Below are positions 37,539 to 47,622 of a stretch of DNA of 64,000 nt, in pieces. This DNA is from Clostridiales bacterium (lineage in GTDB: Bacteria > Bacillota > Clostridia > Christensenellales > Aristaeellaceae). The first letter of the stretch is position 1; every line of letters starts with the position of its first letter. Under the pieces are notes generated by a model. The model was not told where the DNA came from. It saw only the letters and a program-made list of their open reading frames with translations, and searched no databases. A program made the position numbers and the translations under genes. The stretch lies in contig SVGM01000009.1 of the NCBI GenBank assembly GCA_015056365.1, forward strand, positions 62,001-126,000, in the 5' to 3' direction.

Positions 37539-38693
37539 GTGAGTCACATGGATCATAACGACGCTTTGGATCAGGCGCTTGCCCAATTCTACGGGGCCGA
37601 GCCGCCCCAGCGCTTTGACTTTGCATGGAAGGGCGCTGTGAGAAGAGAGGAGCAACAAATGATGCAGAACAAAAAGAAGAATATCTCCCGAGTCTGGACC
37701 CGGGGCATCCTGCCGGTAGCCGCTGCGCTGGTACTGATCCTTGGCGCAGGCTGGGCCGGGCAGCAGGAGTTGGGCGATACCACGATCCAGAACAGCATGA
37801 CCACTGCCGAGCGGAGCAGCGCCAAAAGCGTCTCCTACAGCGCCACTCCCATGGCCGCATCCAATGAAACGGCCGTCTGGATGACGGGCAGCAGCGCCGA
37901 CAGCGCTGCTGGCGGCATCATGGTGGAGGAGACGGTGAACACCGGCATGGAACTCACCGCCGCAGACAACCGCAAGCTGATCCGCACGGTGGATATCACC
38001 CTGCGTACCGAGAGCTTTGACGCGGATGTCAGCGGTATTCAGCAACTGCTCAGTCAGCACGGCGGCTACATGGAGAGCTTCTTCCAGAACGGCGAGGCCG
38101 GCAGCCTGTACGGCCGCAGCGCCAGCATGAGCATGCGCGTGCCCGCCGATCAGCTGGACGATTTCCTTAGCGGACTGGATGGCTTTGGACGGGTCACCGC
38201 CCGTTCGGAAAGCACCCGGGACATGACGGTTCAGTATACGGACAACGAAGCCCGCATCCAGACCCTGCGCACCAAGCTCGACCGCCTCAACGCCCTGCTG
38301 GCCGAGGCCCAGGACGTGGCGGATATCATTGAGATCGAAGGCGCCATTGCCGATACCCAGTATCAGCTGGACAGCTACGAAACCACCCAGCGCGACATCG
38401 ACCGCCGGGTGGAGATGAGCGAGGTCTATGTGACGGTAAACGAAACCGTGCTCCAGGAGGCAGCCGATGACGAGGACATGACCCTGGGGCAGCGTCTTGC
38501 CGCGGCTTTCAAGGCGTCGCTGCAGGGGCTGGGCCGCTTTGGCCGCAACCTGCTGGTGTTCCTGGTGATGGCGCTGCCGGTGATCCTGCCTGTAGCCGCC
38601 ATTGTGCTGGTCATCTGGCTGGTGCGCCGCCGCAAGGCCGCCAAAACCGTACCTGAAAACGATACGAATGAAGAGGATCACGATGAAGAATGA
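37539..38693 (+). CDS. DUF4349 membrane protein, probable anti-sigma partner
   Basis: GTG start after GAAAGGGGG; NRKLIRTVDITLRTESFDADVSGIQQLLSQHGGYMESFFQNG; C-terminal TM; directly downstream of the sigma gene. Confidence 0.85.
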   Translation: MSHMDHNDALDQALAQFYGAEPPQRFDFAWKGAVRREEQQMMQNKKKNISRVWTRGILPVAAALVLILGAGWAGQQELGDTTIQNSMTTAERSSAKSVSYSATPMAASNETAVWMTGSSADSAAGGIMVEETVNTGMELTAADNRKLIRTVDITLRTESFDADVSGIQQLLSQHGGYMESFFQNGEAGSLYGRSASMSMRVPADQLDDFLSGLDGFGRVTARSESTRDMTVQYTDNEARIQTLRTKLDRLNALLAEAQDVADIIEIEGAIADTQYQLDSYETTQRDIDRRVEMSEVYVTVNETVLQEAADDEDMTLGQRLAAAFKASLQGLGRFGRNLLVFLVMALPVILPVAAIVLVIWLVRRRKAAKTVPENDTNEEDHDEE

Positions 38694-39204
38694 CGAGCTG
38701 CTGCTGGAAGGGCTGACCCATCGCCAGCTGACTCCCCAGGATATCCCCGCCATGATGGAAATGCAGGACAAGGTGCTGGCAGCGCTGCCCGATCCCAGCT
38801 GGTACTATCCCGCTGAGGAGTGGGAGTTTGTCATGGCCACGGAAGCCGGCGAAGCCTATGGCTACTTCCAGGGCGACACGCTGGTAGCATATGCCGAAAT
38901 GAGTCCGGGCGAAAAGCGCGGCGAACACAGCTACGCCGCCAAGTTGGGGCATCCTGCCCAGCAGACCTACGACTTCCACGACGTGATGGTAGCACCCGAA
39001 ATGCGCCGCCGGGGAATCCACAGCGCTTTCCTGCGCCGCTTTGAAAAGCTGGCTCGGGAGAATGGCGCCCACACCATCTACGCCACGGTTGATCCGGGCA
39101 ACGGCCCTTCCTACCGCAACTTTGAGCGGGCGGGCTACGTGGTGGAATGCACCATCCCTGCCTACGACGGCCGCCTGAGACGGTTCTACCGTCTGGATCT
39201 GTAA
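38683..39204 (+). CDS. GNAT family N-acetyltransferase
   Basis: DVMVAPEMRRRGIHSAFLRRFEKLARENGAHTIYATVDPGNGPSYRNFERAGY. Confidence 0.92.
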   Translation: MKNDELLLEGLTHRQLTPQDIPAMMEMQDKVLAALPDPSWYYPAEEWEFVMATEAGEAYGYFQGDTLVAYAEMSPGEKRGEHSYAAKLGHPAQQTYDFHDVMVAPEMRRRGIHSAFLRRFEKLARENGAHTIYATVDPGNGPSYRNFERAGYVVECTIPAYDGRLRRFYRLDL

Positions 39205-39321
39205 AAAACGGTAGTGAACGCTGTATCAGACGTCCGGAGGTCCTTTCCGGCGGCCTGTGCGGGGTTCACTGCCTGCTTGATATCCCTGCTGCTTCCACTA
39301 GGGGCAGAGATTTGTAAACAG

Positions 39322-39355
39322 GAAACGCCAGACTGTCAATACAGTCTGGCGTTTC
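39322..39355. terminator. Terminator-like perfect hairpin
   Basis: GAAACGCCAGACTG-TCAATA-CAGTCTGGCGTTTC, 14-bp perfect stem. Confidence 0.7.
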
Positions 39356-39440
39356 GCACTACATAGCGGTTGTCCTGTATAGAAGTACGCCTTTTGATTT
39401 TTTGGGTATGATCTCCGTAGTAAACAGCGATTTTCTGGTG

Positions 39441-39989
39441 TTAAAGTCTTTTCATCATCCAATCAGTATCAGCATACGTTCCATCGGAATACTTTATATT
39501 ATTGGGGAAAGAACCATATTTTACAAATCCTAATTTCTGATACAATGCTATTGCTATTTTGTTGTCAGATACCACTTCCAACTCCGCTTGTTCATATCCC
39601 AAATCCTTTGCTACATCCAGAATTGTTTGAATCATCATCCTGCCAATACCAAAACCACAGTATTCTTGATATAGTGCAATGGCAATCCCGCATCGGTGAG
39701 AGTATCTTTTGTAAGGCGCTTTTCCCATCAATGAACAATTGCCTATATGCTTTCCATCTATTGTTGCAATAAGCAATAGTTCTCGATCTGCCCCGACTTT
39801 ATCTTCCAAAAATCGTTTTTGTTGATCGATCGTCAGGTTTACTTCATCCGGTTCCCGAATTAAATAGGGTGTCTCACTTGTGGTTATCTTCAGATATTCA
39901 AGCAAATCCGCTGCATCAGATGTTTCTGCATTTCGTAAAACGATCGTCCGGCCAAGTTTATCCTTGAATTCTTTTGATTCAAACCTCAT
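39441..39989 (-). CDS. GNAT family N-acetyltransferase (AT-rich gene)
   Basis: CGIAIALYQEYCGFGIGRMMIQTILDVAKDLGYEQAELEVVSDNKIAIALYQKLGF. Confidence 0.93.
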   Translation of the reverse strand: MRFESKEFKDKLGRTIVLRNAETSDAADLLEYLKITTSETPYLIREPDEVNLTIDQQKRFLEDKVGADRELLLIATIDGKHIGNCSLMGKAPYKRYSHRCGIAIALYQEYCGFGIGRMMIQTILDVAKDLGYEQAELEVVSDNKIAIALYQKLGFVKYGSFPNNIKYSDGTYADTDWMMKRL

Positions 39990-40158
39990 TCTTTTCCTCC
40001 ATCAACTCAAATTTCTCATTCATTACACGACGTTCATGATGAATCCGCTAAAGCAAGCCACGGCAACAAACGTTTCCGTGGCTGTTACTGTTATACGACT
40101 ACCCGTCTACCGGGGACCTTCTCTTTTTTCCGTCGTCTTCTCTCCCTTGATCCATGGC

Positions 40159-41340
40159 TCAGCCGAAGAGCTTCAGCTTGGAGACCACCTTGCGGGCGGT
40201 GCGGTAGATGGGGCCTTCCAGCTCCTTCTGGGCGTTGTGCAGCTCCTCCCGGATGGCGATGTGCTGTGGGCAGTGCTGCTCGCACTTGCCGCAGCCCACA
40301 CAATTGGAGGCTGCGGTGCAGGTTTTACGCATAACGGTATTCATGGCATACTCCCGCAGCGCCGCAAACCGTCCCTCGCTGTAGCGACGGTTGTACGCGG
40401 CAAAGGCGCCGGGAATGTCCACGTTCTTGGGGCATGGCATACAGTAGCCGCAGCCGGTACAGCCCACCTTCATCTTGGCATTGATGGCGTCCGCCACCTT
40501 CCTGAGCATCGCGTCGTCCTCCGTGGTAAGCTCGCCCACGGAAGCGGTGCTGGCGGTCTGGGCATTGTCCTCCACCATCTCCATGCTGTTCATGCCGGAC
40601 AACACGCAGGTGACCTCCGGCTGGTTCCACAGCCAGCGGAACGCCCACTGGGCAGGGGTATGCTTCACAGCATGCGCCGCAAAGATCTCCCTGGCCTCCT
40701 CAGGCAGGCGGTTGACAAGCTTGCCGCCGCGCAGAGGCTCCATGATGATAACAGGCAGCCCCTTGGCGTGGGCGTAATGAAGCCCCTTGCGTCCGGCCTG
40801 GGAGTGTTCGTCCATGTAATTGTACTGGATCTGGCAGAAATCCCAGTCATAGGCGTCCAGCAGCTTGCAGAACATATCCGAATTGCCGTGGTAGGAGAAG
40901 CCCACCTGACGGATCACGCCAGCGGCCTTCTTTTCCTCCAGCCATTCCTGAATGCCCAGCGCCTTCATCCGCTCCCAGGTATCCACGTCGGTGAGCATAT
41001 GCATCAGATAATAGTCGATATAGTCGGTTTTCAGGCGGCGGAGCTGCTCCTGAAACAGCTTTTCCATGCCTGCCTTGCTCTTGATGAGATAATGGGGCAG
41101 TTTGGTGGCGATAGCCACCTGTCCGCGAACGCCGTTGCGCTCCAGGACCTCACCCAGCGCTGCTTCGCTGCCGCCGTAGACATAGGCGGTGTCGAAGTAG
41201 TTCACCCCCGCCTTGATGGCGGCCATGATCTGCTGCTCGGTCTCCTTCAGATTGATCTTGCCCATGGTCTGGGGAAAACGCATGCAGCCATAGCCCAGAA
41301 TGGAAAGTTCATTGCCCTGTCGGTCTTTTCTGAAATGCAT
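40159..41340 (-). CDS. Aldo/keto reductase with C-terminal 4Fe-4S ferredoxin domain
   Basis: LGYGCMRFPQTMG; AGVNYFDTAYVYGGSEAALGEVL; CTGCGYCMPCPKNVDIP and CVGCGKCEQHCPQHIAI. Confidence 0.95.
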   Translation of the reverse strand: MHFRKDRQGNELSILGYGCMRFPQTMGKINLKETEQQIMAAIKAGVNYFDTAYVYGGSEAALGEVLERNGVRGQVAIATKLPHYLIKSKAGMEKLFQEQLRRLKTDYIDYYLMHMLTDVDTWERMKALGIQEWLEEKKAAGVIRQVGFSYHGNSDMFCKLLDAYDWDFCQIQYNYMDEHSQAGRKGLHYAHAKGLPVIIMEPLRGGKLVNRLPEEAREIFAAHAVKHTPAQWAFRWLWNQPEVTCVLSGMNSMEMVEDNAQTASTASVGELTTEDDAMLRKVADAINAKMKVGCTGCGYCMPCPKNVDIPGAFAAYNRRYSEGRFAALREYAMNTVMRKTCTAASNCVGCGKCEQHCPQHIAIREELHNAQKELEGPIYRTARKVVSKLKLFG

Positions 41341-41458
41341 GGATATCGTCTCCCGTTCTCTTGCTCTGGGGCAGCGCCAGCGCCGCCAAAAACCATCATA
41401 ACACATCGCTGTGCTGGGAGCAAGCCGCGAGAAAGCTCGCAGCGGCACGAAAAAACGA

Positions 41459-41486
41459 ACCCCGCCGGTACTGCTGCCGGCGGGGT
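41459..41486 (-). terminator. Terminator-like hairpin downstream of HD-GYP gene
   Basis: ACCCCGCCGG-TACTGCTG-CCGGCGGGGT. Confidence 0.6.
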
Positions 41487-41491
41487 GTAGG

Positions 41492-44458
41492 TCATGCCAT
41501 CTTGGCGTCGTTTTGTGATTTGTCTGCAAGCGTTGCGGGGCCTATGCCGTCCTCAATCATCTTCAGCATATGGGGAATGACCTGAGGATCGAACTGGGTA
41601 CCGCTTCCTTCCTTGAGTTCGCGGATGATATCCTCCGTGCACAGGGCGTCGCGGTAGCAGCGGTCGCTGGACATGGCGTCATAGCTGTCCGCCACGCCGA
41701 TGATGCGCGCCACCAGCGGAATCTCCTCGCCCTTCTTGCCTTCGCAGTAGCCATCGCCGTCATAGCGCTCGTGATGGTAGCGGGCGCCTTCGCTGATACC
41801 CTCCAGCGAGGTGAAGTCCTTGAGCACTCGGCCGCCCACATCAGGATGCGTCTGGATGATCTTGCGTTCCTCAGGCGTGAGCGAGCTTTCCTTGTTGAGA
41901 ATATTGTCCGGGATGCCGATCTTGCCGATGTCGTGGAGCATGGCCACAAAGTAGATCCGCTCCTGCTCCTCCTCGGACATATCCATGCGTCTGGCCAGTT
42001 CGCGGGCATACTCTGCCACGCGGATGGAATGGCCGTTGGTGTACGGATCCTTGGCGTCGATGACCCTGGCGAAGGTCTTCAGGGACTGATCCAGAATCGC
42101 CTGGTATTCTTCCTTGCGCCTGCGCAGGTTGTTCATATGCGCCCGGTTGATCAGGTAAATCAGGGCGGTGATGACCGCTACCGTACACAGCCCGATCAGC
42201 ACCCAGAACCAGGGCTGCTCCATCAGGCGTTTTTCCTTGTGGATCTCCACTTTGTAGGTGCGGCCCTGAGCGGGATGCTCCGGATTGAACACACGCATAC
42301 GGAAGGTATAGTCCCCGCCGGGCAGGTTGGTATAGCTGATGCTATCGTTTTTCTTGCCGTCCACAATGGTCTCTTCGCTGTCGATACCCTCCAGACAGTA
42401 AGCAATGTGGCTTTGGCTGGTATCGGTGAAGGACAGCATGGAAAAATCAATGGTGATACGGCGGGTATCACTGGTCAGGGTGAGCTTGGTGGGATGCTCG
42501 TAGACGTCGCCGTCCACCCACACGTCATTGATGATACCGTTGGGCAAGCTGCTGATTATGCCTTCAAAGGCGAAGATGCTCACGCCGTTTCTGGTTGCCA
42601 GATAGAGTCTGCCGTCGGATGATAGGTAGTTCCATGTATTGGCGTTCAGGGAGCCGGTGAGGCCGTAGGAAAAGCCGTACTGGGTGGTATCCGCGTCCTC
42701 TCCGGCCAGAAGCCGGGCCTTGTCCACCTGCAGCACGCCGCTGTTTTGCAAAACCCACAATTGCTCGTCCTTGAGGTAGAAATCAAAGATGCTGCCTGCC
42801 GCCTTGTCAAAATTGTCCAGCTTACGCGCATGGCCATCCTGCCAGTAGTACAGGCTGCTGCCCGCACTGACGAACATGCCGCCATCGCCGTCCGGCAGAA
42901 GACGCAGCACTACGCCTTCCGTCAATCCCTCCGCCTCACCGTAGCCGGTGAGGGTCCCGTTACTGAGGGTGTACATGCCGCCGCCATCGGTACCGATGTA
43001 CAGCGTACCGTCATCCGTCTGGGTAAAGCAGAGGATGGCGGCATTGTTCATGCCGTGTTCTGTACCGTAAAATGCCTGGACGCTTCCGTCCTTAAGCAGA
43101 TAGAAGCCGCTGTTCGTACCGGCCGCCACCGTGCCGTCCTGAAGCTCCAGCAAGGTACGGGACCAGCTGTTGGTCATGCCGTTTTCCTCGTTATAGGCAA
43201 CCATTGCTCCGGTGGCGGGTTCATAACAGATCACGCCGTTAGCGGAGTACGTGCCCAGCCAGACGCTGCCGTCGTTGCTGGCGACGATCTGCCGGATTCG
43301 TACGCCGGCGAGCATCTCGGTCAGTTCGTTGTGAACAGGTTGCCAGTTTTCGTCAAACACCATCAGGCCGCTGTCCAGACCCAGATAGTAGCAACCCGCT
43401 TGGAATGCAATGGTATTGACCGCAATATTATCAAGCCCGGCCACTGCATTGGGGGAAACATAGCAGCCCTTGCTGAATTTGATCACGCCATAGCTGGAGG
43501 ACGCCAGCCAGAAATTGCCCTCGTAGTCGCGTATAGCGCTGTTGAGGGCGGCAACGTGGGATTCCTCGCCAAACTGTCGCAGCGTGCCGTCCAGCGTGAT
43601 CCAGGCAAAGCCCATCTGGCCGGAAACCAGCACATCTCCCTGCCGCGTAATTCTGAGTCGATTGTGGATAGTCACGTTGCCGGTATCCATTATTTGCACC
43701 GTGAAGCCCGAAGCGTCCAGTGCTTCACCGGTGAAGGTCACCTTGGCCACCTTGTTCTGGTAGGTGCCCAGATAGATGACGCCGCTGGCATCCGAAGCCA
43801 CGGCATAGATCTGCTCTCCCTTAGGAAAAACGCTCTCCGACAACACGATGCCCACTACCGCGCCGTCTTTGACCACGGCGCATTTCCAGTCGTTTAGGGA
43901 CGCCCAGATCCGGCCGTAGCGATCCACACCTAGGGTATAGATGGTTTCGCCGCTGAGCTGGGGATCATCAATGGGAACGAGCACGCCGTCCCGGATTTCA
44001 CCCAGACCTGCGGAGGACGCCACGTAGATGGTGCCGTCCTTCCCCTGCGCAAAATCGCGGATGCTCAGGAAGGGATTCCCCTGCTCCTGTACGATGCGGA
44101 TGAACTGCTCCCCGTCATACAGGTAAACGCCTGCGTCGTTGGTGCCGATCCACAGCCGTCCCTGAGCATCTTCCATCAAGGCACGGATGGAAGAGGACTC
44201 AATCTTGCCCTCCTGGCTGAAATTGCGGAAATTGGTGCCGTCATAGCGAATCAGACCGCCGTAGCTGCCGATCCAGACGTAGCTGTCCGAGGTTTGATAT
44301 ACCACGTTGGCTTCGCCGGTTGGCAGGCCATTTCGGTCATTGTAGACGGTAACCACATATTGTGTTTCATTCAGCGCAGACGACGCCAGCGAAGCCGCAG
44401 GAAGCAGCATCGCCAAAAGCAGCGCCAGGATACAAAGAAATACATTGCGCTTTGACAT
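41492..44458 (-). CDS. Two-component-regulator-type beta-propeller sensor with HD-GYP domain
   Basis: Repeated propeller motifs (NGLPTGEANVVYQTSDSYVWIGSYGGLIRYDG), Y_Y_Y-like domain, TM, HSIRVAEYARELARRM...VAMLHDIGKIGIPDNIL...HHERYDGDGY. Confidence 0.95.
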   Translation of the reverse strand: MSKRNVFLCILALLLAMLLPAASLASSALNETQYVVTVYNDRNGLPTGEANVVYQTSDSYVWIGSYGGLIRYDGTNFRNFSQEGKIESSSIRALMEDAQGRLWIGTNDAGVYLYDGEQFIRIVQEQGNPFLSIRDFAQGKDGTIYVASSAGLGEIRDGVLVPIDDPQLSGETIYTLGVDRYGRIWASLNDWKCAVVKDGAVVGIVLSESVFPKGEQIYAVASDASGVIYLGTYQNKVAKVTFTGEALDASGFTVQIMDTGNVTIHNRLRITRQGDVLVSGQMGFAWITLDGTLRQFGEESHVAALNSAIRDYEGNFWLASSSYGVIKFSKGCYVSPNAVAGLDNIAVNTIAFQAGCYYLGLDSGLMVFDENWQPVHNELTEMLAGVRIRQIVASNDGSVWLGTYSANGVICYEPATGAMVAYNEENGMTNSWSRTLLELQDGTVAAGTNSGFYLLKDGSVQAFYGTEHGMNNAAILCFTQTDDGTLYIGTDGGGMYTLSNGTLTGYGEAEGLTEGVVLRLLPDGDGGMFVSAGSSLYYWQDGHARKLDNFDKAAGSIFDFYLKDEQLWVLQNSGVLQVDKARLLAGEDADTTQYGFSYGLTGSLNANTWNYLSSDGRLYLATRNGVSIFAFEGIISSLPNGIINDVWVDGDVYEHPTKLTLTSDTRRITIDFSMLSFTDTSQSHIAYCLEGIDSEETIVDGKKNDSISYTNLPGGDYTFRMRVFNPEHPAQGRTYKVEIHKEKRLMEQPWFWVLIGLCTVAVITALIYLINRAHMNNLRRRKEEYQAILDQSLKTFARVIDAKDPYTNGHSIRVAEYARELARRMDMSEEEQERIYFVAMLHDIGKIGIPDNILNKESSLTPEERKIIQTHPDVGGRVLKDFTSLEGISEGARYHHERYDGDGYCEGKKGEEIPLVARIIGVADSYDAMSSDRCYRDALCTEDIIRELKEGSGTQFDPQVIPHMLKMIEDGIGPATLADKSQNDAKMA

Positions 44459-44579
44459 GGTTGTCACTCCGCATCATGAAAATCAATTAAAAAAAGTATA
44501 TCACAAGCGAAAAAAATTTACAATTCCGAACTTAATCATTTTCCAACGTGTAACCGAAAGGTAATCCCTTTGTGTTTGC

Positions 44580-45755
44580 TCAGCCGCGGATCTTCACGCT
44601 GACGCCGTTGACCTTTACGTTGTCATCCGCCAGTACCATGATGTAGCACTTGCCATCGATCATACGGGTCTGCACCAGATCGCTGTGGGCGGGATCCACC
44701 CGGATGGACACGCTGGGGGTTTCCACCTGAAACTGACGGGGCGTAACCATATTCACGGCAGGGATCTCCGCGTAGCTGCCAAAGGACTGGTCATACTTTT
44801 CCTCAAAGGCGTTCTGTCGCTCCAGCGATACGCCGCAGGTCTCCAGCATGGTTTTCACGTCGCTCTTTGTCAGGCACAGCGGCGCGGCGGTCTTGTCCGC
44901 CTTGCGTTCCTCGATCATGGTACAAACGGTATCGTGCACCGTCTGCACCACGTCCAGGCTGCACTCGTCCTCCAGCGTCTCCTGAAGCAAAGCCTGGAAG
45001 GTTTCCTTCTGCTCCTCTGCCGGCATGATGGGCTCCATGCCAAAGACATTCTGCATGAAAGCCTCATGGGGATCGGCACTGTTTTTGGTATAGAAAAGGG
45101 AAGCGTAGATATTGGCGCTGCGCTCCTCAAAGGCGGGGAACAAGAAGCCCATCTCCGGCATGCCCACGACCCAGTCCTCCGGGCGGTTGTGGAAGTCGTT
45201 GTCGGCGGTTTCATAGCACAGGGCGGACTTGGTCTGCTTCACCGGGCACACGCCCAGCAGGACATAGCTAAATACGTTCTGGGACTGTTCCTGATCCAGC
45301 TCGTCGTTGGCATTTTTGTAGGGTACATCGTAGCCGTCGTGGAGCATCAGGATCAGGTAGTTGGCGGCCTGCTGCTGCTCATTGACCGACTGAGTCTCGT
45401 GGGCATGCTCCGCCGCGATGGCGCCGATGACCCGCTGAAAAACCGCATCCACTGCCGCGTCATCCTTGAGGCCACTGTCCCTAAGAGCGGTGAGCAAACG
45501 ATGTTCCTCGCCTTCCATCACCTGCAGGGCGTCAAAATCCACCGCGACCAGGTTCTGGCCCAGGGTGCCGGAAAGCACACGCTTAAAGATCGCCATGTAT
45601 TTTTCGTTCTCTTCCTGAGGCAGGTGGTACACCGGCTTTTGAAAGGTAGAGATCACCTGACCTGCATTGGTAATGTAGCAACCCCGGAGCATGGTGGGGT
45701 TGCGCTTATCAGGGTTCAGCCTGCGCTTGATCTCGGAAAGTTCGCGTTGATTCAT
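44580..45755 (-). CDS. DUF4317 domain-containing protein
   Basis: MNQRELSEIKRRLNPDKRNPTMLRGCYITNAGQVIS. Confidence 0.85.
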   Translation of the reverse strand: MNQRELSEIKRRLNPDKRNPTMLRGCYITNAGQVISTFQKPVYHLPQEENEKYMAIFKRVLSGTLGQNLVAVDFDALQVMEGEEHRLLTALRDSGLKDDAAVDAVFQRVIGAIAAEHAHETQSVNEQQQAANYLILMLHDGYDVPYKNANDELDQEQSQNVFSYVLLGVCPVKQTKSALCYETADNDFHNRPEDWVVGMPEMGFLFPAFEERSANIYASLFYTKNSADPHEAFMQNVFGMEPIMPAEEQKETFQALLQETLEDECSLDVVQTVHDTVCTMIEERKADKTAAPLCLTKSDVKTMLETCGVSLERQNAFEEKYDQSFGSYAEIPAVNMVTPRQFQVETPSVSIRVDPAHSDLVQTRMIDGKCYIMVLADDNVKVNGVSVKIRG

Positions 45756-45854
45756 GGGGATTCACCTCTGGCAAAAAAGTAAGAGCCACTATGTATCTTA
45801 TCACAGCCATGACCCCTGTGGCAAATGCTCCCGGAGACCCGACGACGAAAGCAG

Positions 45855-45890
45855 CGCCCGCCTTTGCTCCTCTCCGGCAAAGGCGAACGC
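45855..45890 (-). terminator. Terminator-like hairpin
   Basis: CGCCTTTGC-TCCTCTCCG-GCAAAGGCG, perfect 9-bp stem plus outer pairs. Confidence 0.55.
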
Positions 45891-45904
45891 TGGGATATGA
45901 ATGA

Positions 45905-47386
45905 TTAGCCTATCTCCACCACTCCCGTGCAGATTTTATCCAAAAACATACGGTCGTGCTCCACAATTAGCAGCGTAGGTGCATACTCAAGGATCAATTC
46001 CTCCACCTGACGTCTGCTCAGCACATCAATGTAATTCAGGGGTTCATCCCATACATACAGGTGGGCTGGCTTGCACAAACCTGCCGCCAGCAGCACCTTC
46101 TTCTTCTGCCCCTGGGAGAAGTACTCCAGCGGCCTGTCGAACTGCTCCCGACTCAGGCCCATGTTGCGCAGAATAGCCTTCAGCAGTGTTTCGTCCAGCT
46201 GGTTGGCGGCGATGAACTGGCTCATGCTGCCCCGCAGCCCTTCTGTGGACTGGGGCACATAGGACACCGTCAGCCCGGAAGCAACGGAAACGCTGCCGGT
46301 GAGTGCGTTGCCTATGCCGCACAGCGCCTTGAGCACGCTGCTTTTTCCGGCGCCATTGGCCCCCATCAGCGCCAGTCTGTCACCCTGCCGAAGCTCAAAG
46401 CGGATGCCGTCACAAACGGTGCGCTCGCCGTAGCGGATCGCGCCGTCCTGTACGCTGACCAGTGTCTGCTTGGGGTGACGCAGGGTGGTTAGCTTCAATT
46501 CCCCCACCTGCTCCACGTTCTTGAGCAGCTTGCTTTTCTCCGCCATTTCCTTTTCCCGGCGGCGGACAATACTTTTCGCGCGTTTCATCATCGCCGCGCT
46601 GCGTGCGCCCACATAACCGCGATCCAGCGCCGCCACCTGGCTTTCTGCCACATGGAACTTGCCCTTCTCCGCGTTGGCACTCCATGCAGCGGCCCGGCGC
46701 GCGCTTTGTCCCAGCCTGGCGATATCCTTACGTAGGGTCTCGTTCTGGGCTGCCTCGCTCTCGTTCTGCAGGTCAAAGGCCTGCTCCCAGGTATCGTAAT
46801 CCCCCTGCATCACAGTAATCTTGGCCCGTTCCATGGCCATTACATGATCGATGCAGCGGTTTAAGAAGTCACGGTCATGGCTGACCAGCAAAAAGCCGTC
46901 CTTTCGGCTGAGATAGTCCGCCACTTGCTGACGGCCGTGCAGGTCCAGGTGATTGGTGGGCTCGTCGATAAGCGGATATACGTCGTCCCTGGCAAACAGC
47001 GCGCACAGCTGCGCCTTGGTCTGCTCGCCGTTGCTCAAGGTGGAAAACGGCCTTTCCAATGCCTCTTCGCTGCCGAAGAGCTGGTTCCATTCGCAGATGA
47101 AGCGCCAGTCTTCGGTATCCGGCGCAGCCTGGCGCATGACCTCCATGGTGGTCATGCCGGGATCCTTCACCGGAAAGGGAAAATACACCGCGCTCAGGGG
47201 CATATGAATGCGCCCGCTGCTGTCCAGTTCTCCGCTGAGCAGGCGCAAAAGCGTGGTCTTGCCACGGCCGTTGCGACCGGTAAGTCCCAGCCGCCAGGTG
47301 CTGTCCAGACGGGCCGTCAGGTCCTCAAACACCGGATCGGCGCTGCCGTCGTAGGTATAAGTCAAATGTTGAATGGTGATGTTCAT
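45905..47386 (-). CDS. ABC-F family ATPase, Lsa-like (ribosome protection)
   Basis: MNITIQHLTYTYDGSADPVFEDLTARLDSTWRLGLTGRNGRGKTTLLRLLSGEL; LSNGEQTKAQLCALF...IDEPTNHLD; YFSQGQKKKVLLAAGL. Confidence 0.92.
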   Translation of the reverse strand: MNITIQHLTYTYDGSADPVFEDLTARLDSTWRLGLTGRNGRGKTTLLRLLSGELDSSGRIHMPLSAVYFPFPVKDPGMTTMEVMRQAAPDTEDWRFICEWNQLFGSEEALERPFSTLSNGEQTKAQLCALFARDDVYPLIDEPTNHLDLHGRQQVADYLSRKDGFLLVSHDRDFLNRCIDHVMAMERAKITVMQGDYDTWEQAFDLQNESEAAQNETLRKDIARLGQSARRAAAWSANAEKGKFHVAESQVAALDRGYVGARSAAMMKRAKSIVRRREKEMAEKSKLLKNVEQVGELKLTTLRHPKQTLVSVQDGAIRYGERTVCDGIRFELRQGDRLALMGANGAGKSSVLKALCGIGNALTGSVSVASGLTVSYVPQSTEGLRGSMSQFIAANQLDETLLKAILRNMGLSREQFDRPLEYFSQGQKKKVLLAAGLCKPAHLYVWDEPLNYIDVLSRRQVEELILEYAPTLLIVEHDRMFLDKICTGVVEIG

Positions 47387-47553
47387 TGGGCATACCTCCT
47401 TGGGAAAAACCAAAGGGGACAGCATTTTTCCACAGCAAAAAAACGAAGCCCACTGATGCGCTTCTCCTCCCGCCATGGCAAGCCAACAAACCGCCCGTTT
47501 CCCGGCGGCGTTTGCTTACACTCTCCCCTTCATGAGTTCAGGGTGCGGCAGGA

Positions 47554-47565
47554 TTATTTGCGCAT
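47554..47565 (-). CDS. Three-codon upstream ORF (Met-Arg-Lys-stop) in ABC-F leader
   Basis: Minus strand GGAG-CTGAAAAG-ATGCGCAAATAA, SD 8 nt before the ATG. Confidence 0.5.
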   Translation of the reverse strand: MRK

Positions 47566-47622
47566 CTTTTCAGCTCCGTTTCTATCATCAAAATCAATTC
47601 GCGCCCATAGAAGCGCTGGCTT

